Shown here piece after piece: positions 33,143-40,334 of a stretch of DNA of 64,000 bases; the first letter of the stretch is position 1; the number at the start of each line of letters is the position of its first letter. A program made the position numbers and the translations under genes. Below the pieces are notes generated by a model. That model saw nothing but the letters and a program-made list of their open reading frames with translations. It was not told where the DNA came from and searched no databases. The stretch comes from Hallerella sp964501065 (GTDB taxonomy: Bacteria > Fibrobacterota > Fibrobacteria > Fibrobacterales > Fibrobacteraceae). The stretch covers positions 124,001 through 188,000 of the forward strand of contig CAZCRF010000001.1 in the NCBI GenBank assembly GCA_964501065.1, written 5' to 3'.

Positions 33143-34477
33143 TTATTTGACTAGGGGGTCGACCAGTTTGGTTATCGCTTTGTCCAAACGGGCGAAGATT
33201 TCGTCGAGCTGCTTTTCCGTGGTGATGAGCGGCGGTGCGATGAGAATCGTGGAGCCGCCGCCCATGGTGAGAATGCCGAACTTGTTCCGCAAATCCGTGA
33301 TGAAGTTGCCGAGGAACGGCTCCCCCTTGGCGTTCTTGCGAATGACGTCCTTGTGATCCTTGCTGAATGAAAATTCCACGGCGCCGAAAAGGCCTATCGA
33401 ACGGACATCGCCGACGGAATTGTGGCGTTCCTTGAGCGCGGAAAGTTTCTTTTTCAAGACCGGTTCGAGTTCCAAGACATGTTCTTTCGTATGGAGGCGT
33501 TTGTATTCCTTGATGCAGGCGATGGCCGCGGCGACCCCTAGCGGGTGCGTGTTGTAGGTCAGCCCCGCGGTGAAGGAGTTTTCGGCGTAATATTTGCCGA
33601 TTTCCTTGCTCACCAATACGCCGCCGAGAGGGGCGTATGCGCTGTTCACGCCCTTTGCGAATGTGATGATGTCCGGTTCGACGCCTTCGCGCTCGCAGGC
33701 GAACCATTCCCCGGATCTGAGGAATCCGCTCATCACTTCGTCGCATACGAGGAGAATCCCGTATTTTTTCGTGATTTCACGCAGACCTTTCAAGTAGCCC
33801 TTCGGATAAAGGTAGACTCCGTTGGAGCCCGTGACGGATTCGATGAATAGCGCTGCCACCGTGTCCGGCCCTTCTTGCTTGATTTGGTATTCGACGCGGG
33901 AAAGGAAGTGCCTTGTCGCCGCTTCTTCGTTTTCAAATTTGATGTCGTAACCGTAAAGGTGCGGCGCGGGAAATTTGATGAATCCCGGAATGGTCGGGAA
34001 GAGGCTCGCCCGGTCGCTTTCCCCGGTCAGGCTGCTCGCCCCGTAAGTGCTCCCGTGATAGGATTCGTATTTTGAAAAAATCTTGTCGCGACCCGTGAAC
34101 GCCTTGGCAAAGCGGATGGCGAACTCGTTTGCTTCCGAGCCACCCAAGGTGAACAGGACTTTCCCCATGTTTTTCGGCGCAATCTCTTCGATGAGAATCC
34201 TGCTGAGTTCCCCGGCTTCGTCGAATGCGTGCCGCGGCGCAATGTAAGCCAACCGGTCGACTTGCTTTTGAATGGCTTCGATGATTTTCCTGTTGTTGAA
34301 TCCGATGTTCACGTTCACCAATTGGGAGGATGCGTCGATGTATTCCTTCCCTTTTTCATCGTAAACGTAGATTCCGTCCGCATGGTCGATGTGGAACGGC
34401 TTGTAATCTTTGTGCGGGGCGTTCGCAAAAGAAAATAGATTGTACTTCTTTGCCGATTCGTAATCCTTTTGAGACAT
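33143..34477 (-). CDS. Class III PLP aminotransferase (omega-amino acid type)
   Basis: 444 residues. The family moves amino groups from omega-amino donors such as taurine, GABA or diamines to pyruvate or 2-oxoglutarate. Seen: GIYVYDEKGKEYIDASSQL, VNVNIGFNNRKIIEAIQKQV, LFTLGGSEANEFAIRFA, LLVCDEVMSGFLRSGEWFA and the PLP-lysine site IITFAKGVNSAYAPLGG. The substrate cannot be read from sequence. The ABC importer of sulfonate type upstream makes taurine-like compounds possible but Xsc or other taurine enzymes are not in the window. GGAG precedes the ATG. Confidence 0.86.
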   Translation of the reverse strand: MSQKDYESAKKYNLFSFANAPHKDYKPFHIDHADGIYVYDEKGKEYIDASSQLVNVNIGFNNRKIIEAIQKQVDRLAYIAPRHAFDEAGELSRILIEEIAPKNMGKVLFTLGGSEANEFAIRFAKAFTGRDKIFSKYESYHGSTYGASSLTGESDRASLFPTIPGFIKFPAPHLYGYDIKFENEEAATRHFLSRVEYQIKQEGPDTVAALFIESVTGSNGVYLYPKGYLKGLREITKKYGILLVCDEVMSGFLRSGEWFACEREGVEPDIITFAKGVNSAYAPLGGVLVSKEIGKYYAENSFTAGLTYNTHPLGVAAAIACIKEYKRLHTKEHVLELEPVLKKKLSALKERHNSVGDVRSIGLFGAVEFSFSKDHKDVIRKNAKGEPFLGNFITDLRNKFGILTMGGGSTILIAPPLITTEKQLDEIFARLDKAITKLVDPLVK

Positions 34478-34499
34478 GGTTTTCTCCTTTTGGGTGGGG

Positions 34500-35300
34500 T
34501 CAAATGAAATATTCCGGCGAGGGCTTTGCCCTTGCCAAATCGAAACGCTCTAAAATTTTTTTGCGCAATTCCAAAAAACGGGAGTCGCCCCGGTTGCGGG
34601 GGAACGGTTCGTCAATGGTCAAAATTTCGCTGATCCTTCCGGGGCGCGGAGTCATGATGATGACGCGATTCGACAAGTAGAGCGCCTCGTCGATGTCGTG
34701 CGTCACCAAGAGCATCGTCGTATTCTCCTTTTCTTTCAAGTCCAAGAGCAAGTCTTGGATTTCGGCGCGGGTGAACGTGTCTAAAGCGCCCATCGGTTCA
34801 TCGAGCAGGAGGATTTCCGGTTTGTTTATCAACGCTCTGGCGATGGCCACGCGCTGTGCCATTCCGCCGCTGATTTGATGCGGAAAGACCTTTTCGAATC
34901 CGGACAGTCCGATTTTGTCAATCCATTTTTGAACTTTGTCCGCATTTTCCTTGTAAACCTTGCGCGCCTTGAGTCCCATCGCCACGTTCTGTTCGATGGT
35001 GAGCCATTCGAAGAGGCATCCTTGTTGGAAGACGAAGCCGCATTTGGGATTTGTGCTGCGGACAGGTTCTCCGTCCAAAAGAATTTCGCCGCTTTGAATC
35101 GGATCGAGCCCGGCGACAAGACGGAGCAAGGTCGTTTTGCCGCATCCCGATGCGCCGATGATGGAAACGAATTCCCCGCGTTCCAATGAAAATTCAATGC
35201 CTTGCAAGACTTCTTTGCTCTCACCGGTCTTTTTGTTCGCAAAGGAACGGCTCACCTGGCGAATGGAAAGAATTTCTTTTCTGTCAAAAGATGTGGACAC
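34500..35300 (-). CDS. ABC importer ATPase of nitrate/sulfonate/taurine type
   Basis: 266 residues from a GTG start with GGAGGG close upstream. Seen: Walker A GASGCGKTTLL, Q-loop FVFQQGCLFEWLT, signature ISGGMAQRVAIARAL, Walker B EILLLDEPMGALD and H-loop TMLLVTHDIDEALYLS. This is the TauB/SsuB/NrtD pattern. It powers uptake by the permease encoded 8 bases upstream. Substrate specificity comes from the binding protein. Confidence 0.93.
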   Translation of the reverse strand: MSTSFDRKEILSIRQVSRSFANKKTGESKEVLQGIEFSLERGEFVSIIGASGCGKTTLLRLVAGLDPIQSGEILLDGEPVRSTNPKCGFVFQQGCLFEWLTIEQNVAMGLKARKVYKENADKVQKWIDKIGLSGFEKVFPHQISGGMAQRVAIARALINKPEILLLDEPMGALDTFTRAEIQDLLLDLKEKENTTMLLVTHDIDEALYLSNRVIIMTPRPGRISEILTIDEPFPRNRGDSRFLELRKKILERFDLARAKPSPEYFI

Positions 35301-35308
35301 GTTCCCTC

Positions 35309-36286
35309 CTATCGGACCAAATCTTTCTGATACCGCAAAATGTAATTCTGCGCGGCTTCGATAATCTTGATGATGATTTCGAAAAGGATTGCCATGACGA
35401 TGATGGCGGCAAAGACTTTGTAGTAGGCACTCCAGACTTTCGAAGTATTGATGTAGTAGCCGAGCCCGCCCGGTTGCCCCATCATTTCCGCCATGACCAG
35501 CGTGGTGAACGAAAAGGCGGAAGCCGTCGTGATGCCTGTGAAAATTTGCGGCATCGCTTGGGGAATCGCCACATGGAAGACTTGGTAAAATTCGCCGGCG
35601 CCAAAAGTCTTGACCAGTTCAAATTTGGCCTTGGGCGTGTTTTGCACGCCTTCCGCAGTCATCGTCGAAACGGGAAACCAGGAGCAGATGGCGATGAGGA
35701 ATGTCGCTGCGGAAAAGGAGGTCGGGAAAATCGTCAAGGCGAAGGGCATCCAGGCGACGGCGGGAATCACTCCGCTGACATTCAAAATCGGGGAAACCCA
35801 ATAGCGAACCTTTGGGAACCATCCGACAAGAACTCCCGTCGCGACTCCTGCAACCACTCCGGAGAGGAATCCCGAGAAGAAGAGGCGCACGGAGTAAAGC
35901 GTGTTCTGCCAAACGAACGCTCCGTCGCCCAAGAAGGCGTCCATGATGATGGCCGGACCCGGGAAAAAGGGCTGCGGCAAGACCAGCAGCTTTGTCCCCA
36001 AAATGTCCCAAAGCGCAAGGGCGATCCCCGCGGCAAAGCGAAATGCGGCGCGTTTCCCGTATTTGTGCTTTTGGTAAGGAGACGCTTTCTTCAAGATTAA
36101 AACGAGGGCGTAAATGACGTAGTAGGCAATCCACAACGCCAAGACAATTCGATAGGCGTCATTGTCGTTTAGGGAAAATCCGCCGACTGAGTAAGATTTC
36201 ACCTTGACCCCGCTCGCGATTTGTGGGAAAAAGATGTTCACCAGCAGGGCGAATAGAAAACCTGAAACAGTCAATGGGATTTTCAC
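35309..36286 (-). CDS. ABC importer permease of nitrate/sulfonate/taurine type
   Basis: 325 residues from a GTG start with GGAG upstream. It has about seven hydrophobic segments, the BPD permease core (RLFFSGFLSGVVAGVATGVL, VIPAVAWMPFALTIF) and the EAA-like loop KTFGAGEFYQVFHVAIPQAM that contacts the ATPase. The N-terminal ~100 residues add two membrane segments not common in TauC/SsuC. It lies between the binding protein and the ATPase. Confidence 0.9.
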   Translation of the reverse strand: MKIPLTVSGFLFALLVNIFFPQIASGVKVKSYSVGGFSLNDNDAYRIVLALWIAYYVIYALVLILKKASPYQKHKYGKRAAFRFAAGIALALWDILGTKLLVLPQPFFPGPAIIMDAFLGDGAFVWQNTLYSVRLFFSGFLSGVVAGVATGVLVGWFPKVRYWVSPILNVSGVIPAVAWMPFALTIFPTSFSAATFLIAICSWFPVSTMTAEGVQNTPKAKFELVKTFGAGEFYQVFHVAIPQAMPQIFTGITTASAFSFTTLVMAEMMGQPGGLGYYINTSKVWSAYYKVFAAIIVMAILFEIIIKIIEAAQNYILRYQKDLVR

Positions 36287-36322
36287 GATTATCTCCGTAC
36301 AAATGATTTGGACTTTGCAAAT

Positions 36323-37351
36323 TCAGCGCAAGTTCAAATCCACTTCTTCGTAAACGTTCTTGACGAATTCATCGGGTTCTTGGGAAAGGTAGCCGATGTT
36401 CTTGAGCTGCGTACTGAAATACTTGAGGTCGCCTTTCACGTCGCGCCCCAAGAGTTTCCGCGCTTTCAGGGAAGTGTAAGTGTAATCCTTTAGAAGCTTG
36501 GCGGCAAGTTCCTTGTCTTCGATTTCGGAATACTTCCCTTTGGCGATGATGTCCACCGCTTCGGATGGGTGTTCGGCAATCCACGCTTCCGCTTTGTGGA
36601 TGGCGCGGAGCAAGGCGGATATCTTTGCCGGTTCCTCGCGTAAAATTTTTGCGGATACGTAAATGAAGCAGCAATAGTGCCCAGCAAAGACGGGATCTGT
36701 CGCAATGTCCAAAATCACGTCCGCCTTTCCGGATTTTTCGCTGGCGGATGCCAATGGATCCCAAATGGCGGCCGCGTCGATTTGCCCTTGTTCCAACGCT
36801 TCCAAGGCCAAGTTCCCGTCTGAATAGGGGAGGAATGTCACTTGACCGTCTTCCGGTTTTGTCGAAATCCCGTTCATGGAAAGCCAAAGGCTCGCAGCCT
36901 GGTGGGGTGTTCCCCCGATTTCGTCAACGGCAATCTTTTTCCCTTTCAAGTCTTTTGCCGTTTTGAACGGGGAGCCTTTCTTGACCAAAATTTTGATGCA
37001 GCCGATATGAATCCCGTCGACGATTTTGATGTCGACTCCGTTTTCGATGGCTTGAAAAAATTGAAAGTCGGAGTTGGTCAGCGGGTAAGTCCCCTTGCTC
37101 AGCCCCAGCTTGCGCGTTTCCCCGTCTGCGGCGATGAGTTTCGCGTCGATACCCTCTTCCGCAAAGAAACCCTTCTCCTTGGCGATAAAGAATGGTGCTC
37201 CGCAAAGAGCCCCGTCCAACACAGGCAATTCCACCGAGCCGTATTTGAAGTTGGACTTTTCGGATTCTCCGCAGGCAATGGCAAAAAGGATGACTGCCGC
37301 AGAAAAGAACAGGGTGAATAAGGATGGGATTTTGGAAATTTTTGAATTCAT
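36323..37351 (-). CDS. Lipoprotein substrate-binding protein, SsuA/NMT1-like
   Basis: 342 residues with a lipoprotein signal (AAVILFAIACGES, Cys at ~27). The mature part has the periplasmic-binding fold of the nitrate/sulfonate/thiamine-precursor family: GALCGAPFFIAKEKGFFAEE, GIDAKLIAADGETRKLGLS, LKGKKIAVDEIGGTPHQAA, LEALEQGQIDAAAIWDPLAS. Three Cys in the mature part (GALCGAP, IGCIK, YCCF) are unusual for a periplasmic protein. AAGGA precedes the ATG. In the gap to the AhpD-like gene is a GTGCCC/GGGCAC hairpin (37389-37421). Confidence 0.88.
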   Translation of the reverse strand: MNSKISKIPSLFTLFFSAAVILFAIACGESEKSNFKYGSVELPVLDGALCGAPFFIAKEKGFFAEEGIDAKLIAADGETRKLGLSKGTYPLTNSDFQFFQAIENGVDIKIVDGIHIGCIKILVKKGSPFKTAKDLKGKKIAVDEIGGTPHQAASLWLSMNGISTKPEDGQVTFLPYSDGNLALEALEQGQIDAAAIWDPLASASEKSGKADVILDIATDPVFAGHYCCFIYVSAKILREEPAKISALLRAIHKAEAWIAEHPSEAVDIIAKGKYSEIEDKELAAKLLKDYTYTSLKARKLLGRDVKGDLKYFSTQLKNIGYLSQEPDEFVKNVYEEVDLNLR

Positions 37352-37434
37352 GGCTTATCCTTTGAATTTGTTGTGCGGAGTGAAGCAAGTGCCCCTGAAA
37401 TCCGGAGGAATCCAAGGGCACCCGTGTACGGAAC

Positions 37435-37992
37435 TTATTGGATGTTCTCTCGCCAGGTCGCCGGCTTGAACTCGTTGACAATCGGAATCAGCCGTTTGTC
37501 GACGTCAATCTGCAGAACGGAATTGAAATTGTTCGTCGCAATCATCTGTCCTGCAAAACCGACGACAACGACGAGTTCCACGTCGTTGAAGAATTTTTTG
37601 AGATGGGCAATCTGTTCGTCGGAAACTTTGGTCGGGTCTTTTACAATCTGGTGCGCCAAATCAATCAGTGCCTGTTCCTTTTCGTCGACTTGGAAGTGGT
37701 TCGGGTCGATGCCCAACGCTTTCAAATCGCTGATGAAAAAGAGCGAGCAGAGTTGGCAGCTGTTTGTGGTGGAAATGGCGTGGGCGTAAATCGTCGCCGC
37801 GCGTTCGCCGACCACTTCGACCAAACGGTTCCAAGAGGTGTACCATCCCATGAATGCGTCGTAGGTCGCATAATCTTGGAGAAGCGCGCGTTTCATGTTG
37901 GTGATTTTCCCGGTTTCAATGAGCTTGGTGTAGGCTTCCTTTGCCTGACCTTGGGCTTCGTCCGCCGATTCGATGAATTTTACTCTGGCCAT
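37435..37992 (-). CDS. AhpD/carboxymuconolactone decarboxylase-like protein
   Basis: 185 residues. It has the family helix with the redox Cys pair, AATIYAHAISTTNSCQLCSLF (cut: TTNSCQLCSLF), preceded by the conserved Glu and His. AhpD-like proteins use this CxxC as a thiol-peroxidase partner; other members are decarboxylases or of unknown role. The ATG at 37992 has AGGAG seven bases upstream, so the ATG at 38010 is not preferred. It is the first gene of a six-gene minus-strand unit with an ABC importer, an aminotransferase and metY. What it does there is not known. Confidence 0.82.
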   Translation of the reverse strand: MARVKFIESADEAQGQAKEAYTKLIETGKITNMKRALLQDYATYDAFMGWYTSWNRLVEVVGERAATIYAHAISTTNSCQLCSLFFISDLKALGIDPNHFQVDEKEQALIDLAHQIVKDPTKVSDEQIAHLKKFFNDVELVVVVGFAGQMIATNNFNSVLQIDVDKRLIPIVNEFKPATWRENIQ

Positions 37993-38060
37993 AAGATTCT
38001 CCTGGGGCATAGTTTCCCTATGTCCTTTGGTTGAGGTTTTGAATGTGGAAAGTCGCTTGC

Positions 38061-38093
38061 GATTGCCCGACTAGTCACCGGCAATCTTTTTTT
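38061..38093 (+). terminator. Terminator-like hairpin in the 5' leader of the ABC unit
   Basis: On the plus strand GATTGCC/GGCAATC with a 12-base loop is followed by TTTTTTTT. No plus-strand gene ends here; it lies upstream of the minus-strand AhpD-like gene and of the plus-strand PAP2 gene. It may stop antisense transcription, or act on the minus strand as a leader structure. The rest of 37993-38303 holds a TATATT (about 38100-38105, minus) that could be the -10 of the ABC unit and no gene. Confidence 0.45.
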
Positions 38094-38303
38094 GACGGTT
38101 CAAATATAGACGTGGGCAAAGTCTTTGGCTAATACTGTTTTTTGATGTTTTGCTATAGTCTTTCCCTATTGTTCAAAGAAACGGCGAACCCTTTCCGGGT
38201 GAAAGGGGATTTCCGTCTAGCAACGCATCCGTTCAAACGTCCCGACACTTTCTCTCGGCGAGCCTTGAATTTGTTCGCCGCGTCATTTGTTAAATTTGTT
38301 TGG

Positions 38304-38846
38304 ATGTTTCAAAGAATATCTGCCTTCGACGAACGCTTTTCCCGTTACCTTTACACGCATCGGATGTCCGAAAATGCCGACCGTTGGCTGCGCCGTTACA
38401 CGCGGCTTGGCGACGGCTATGTGTGGGCGTTGATTCTGATTGGGATTCTGGCCTTTTACGGCCCGCGTTTTTTGGCCGGCGTTTTGCTCCAAGTTTTGCC
38501 GTCGTTGGCCGTTTCTCTCGGGTTGTATTGGCTAGTCAAGCTTTCTACAAAGCGCAAGCGCCCGTTCGACGCCATTCCGGAGTTCAAGGCCCTGGTTCCC
38601 CCTCTCGACAAATACAGCTTCCCGTCCGGGCACACGATGAACAACTTGGCCATCGCGACGACCGTTCTCGTTTCCGTCCCTGCGGCCGGGGCAGTCATGA
38701 TGGTGCTGCCGCTCACGTGGGGTTTCTTGCGGGTTTACTTTGGCGTGCATTGGCTTTCCGATGTCGTCGGGGGATTTTTCCTCGGCATCCTCAGCTTTCT
38801 TTTGGGGCGCGGAATTTGGATCCTTGCCGTTTCCCAATTCAATTGA
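38304..38846 (+). CDS. PAP2-family membrane phosphatase
   Basis: 180 residues with four to five hydrophobic segments. The family removes phosphate from lipids such as undecaprenyl pyrophosphate or phosphatidate at the membrane. The three catalytic motifs are present: KxxxxxxRP as KLSTKRKRPFD, PSGHT as YSFPSGHTMNN, and SRxxxxxHxxxD-like VYFGVHWLSDVVGG. The ATG at 38304 has no Shine-Dalgarno sequence but a TAAATT seven bases upstream. The frame is open further upstream without a better start. The stop overlaps the convergent serine hydrolase by 8 bases through the palindrome TTCAATTGAA. Confidence 0.88.
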   Translation: MFQRISAFDERFSRYLYTHRMSENADRWLRRYTRLGDGYVWALILIGILAFYGPRFLAGVLLQVLPSLAVSLGLYWLVKLSTKRKRPFDAIPEFKALVPPLDKYSFPSGHTMNNLAIATTVLVSVPAAGAVMMVLPLTWGFLRVYFGVHWLSDVVGGFFLGILSFLLGRGIWILAVSQFN

Positions 38847-39885
38847 ACGCGAAGAACAGCTCGGAAAGCCTCGACCGAAAGGCGTTTATCCGCGCGGCGG
38901 AACTTTCCCTCTTGGGATAGGTGAAGTTCGAAAGGAGGACGACGGCTTTTCCGTTCGTGGCGTCCGCGACGATACTCGATCCGGTGAAACCTGTTTTCCC
39001 GAAAAGGTGCGGATGGTGTGCCTTTCCCATGAATTTTTCCGCGTCGAGTTCAAAGCCCAGCGCTGTACATTCCCCGGGGATTCTTCCCGCGAGCGCGTTC
39101 GTCGAAACCATTTGCAGAATCCCGTGCGGGACGATTTGACTTCCGTCGAAAATGCCGTCGTTCAAAATCATGCTGACGAATTTCAACAAATCGGGCACTG
39201 TGGAAAACATCCCCGCGCTGCCGACCGGGAACAGTTTCCGTAGGACAAAGGCGCTCTCGTCGTGAATTTCGCCACGGACGGTTCTTCCGCGCCACGGGTC
39301 TTCTTCCGTCGCCACGACGTCTTCTTCGGGAATGCGGAGGAGCGGATCCCAACCGGAACGCGTCATCCCGAGCGGCGTGAAAAATTCCTTTTCCGCGAGT
39401 TCCTGCAAGGATTCTCCGCTAGAAATTCTCGAAAGCAGGATGCCGAGCAAAATGCTCGCCGGGTTCCCGTAATTGAAAACCGTTCCGGGGCGTTCCTTGA
39501 ATTGGTAAGTGAAGAGAAAATCCAGGATTCCCTCGGCGGGCAGGTTTTTGAGGGAACTCGTCGGTACGCGGTAATCCAAGCTGTGGGTGAGCAAATGGCG
39601 CACCAAAATTTCTTCCCGATAATTTGTCTGTAACTCTGGAATGAAGTCGATGACGCGGGAGTCCAAATCCAGTCGGCCTTCCAGAATGCGTTTCAACGCA
39701 AGTGTCGACGTGGGGCAGACCTTCGTCACGGAAGCGATGTCGAAAACGGAATTCGGCGAAGCGTTGAATGTTCGGACTTCGGAACCTTTCGGGGAAAGGA
39801 GTCCGACGACGGCCTTTGAAAAAATTCCGGATGAAATGGCGTCTCCAAAGAGCGTGTTCAGGGCACTTTCAAAGTCGGATGTCAT
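38839..39885 (-). CDS. Serine hydrolase, class C beta-lactamase/esterase fold
   Basis: 348 residues. The three family motifs are present: SxxK as IASVTKVCPT near residue 68, YxN as VFNYGNPASILLG near residue 150, and a KTG-type motif as LFGKTGFTGSSIV near residue 305. Such proteins include beta-lactamases, D-aminopeptidases and esterases. No signal peptide is seen from the ATG at 39885, so it may be cytoplasmic, which favours esterase or peptidase activity over drug resistance. No Shine-Dalgarno sequence precedes this ATG; TATCTT lies six bases upstream. A longer upstream reading runs through the orphan tail repeat and is not real. Confidence 0.88.
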   Translation of the reverse strand: MTSDFESALNTLFGDAISSGIFSKAVVGLLSPKGSEVRTFNASPNSVFDIASVTKVCPTSTLALKRILEGRLDLDSRVIDFIPELQTNYREEILVRHLLTHSLDYRVPTSSLKNLPAEGILDFLFTYQFKERPGTVFNYGNPASILLGILLSRISSGESLQELAEKEFFTPLGMTRSGWDPLLRIPEEDVVATEEDPWRGRTVRGEIHDESAFVLRKLFPVGSAGMFSTVPDLLKFVSMILNDGIFDGSQIVPHGILQMVSTNALAGRIPGECTALGFELDAEKFMGKAHHPHLFGKTGFTGSSIVADATNGKAVVLLSNFTYPKRESSAARINAFRSRLSELFFAFN

Positions 39886-39969
39886 GTTCAAAAGATAGCT
39901 TTTCCCTTTTTGAAAGATTGCGGCGATAGACGAGTTCGTGACTGTGGATGTTGAAAGCGTCAATTTCGC

Positions 39970-40102
39970 CTCGGCTCGGTGTACAGCGTCTTTGACCTGA
40001 ACGGGAACTTGCTCCAAAAGGAATCTTGGAACGGCGAGGCGATAACCGTGAAGCGCGTCCCGGCGGTCTTGCAAGTTCAAGGGAAGGCGTTTCTTTTGAA
40101 GT
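39970..40102 (+). pseudogene. Orphan C-terminal tail, remnant of a secreted protein gene
   Basis: The stretch encodes GSVYSVFDLNGNLLQKESW, NGEAITVKRVPAVLQVQGK and AFLLK, the same tail that ends the proteins at 43481-44353 and 44417-45319. By direct comparison 39971-40101 differs from 45186-45316 at four of 131 positions. No start, signal peptide or body precedes it, and the stop is missing (TGG where the 44353 gene has TAG). The gap 39886-40334 otherwise holds only a candidate -10 TATATT at 40291-40296 for the following genes. Confidence 0.75.
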
Positions 40103-40334
40103 GGCGGAGCTTTTCGGCAATCGGACGGTGGCGAAAGTTCTTTCGAAATTCCCGTTTTGGAAAATCCAGATTGAATTGAGTGTCCTGGAAGCTATCCCTT
40201 CTTTTGGATGCGAAATTCGCAACTTCCCCCTTGTTGTCGATTTTACAACAGAAAATACGAAAATTTATTCCAGAGAAAGATGCTTGAAATTATATTTTAA
40301 TCCGAATCACAATATTCAAAGAGGTTTGGTGACG

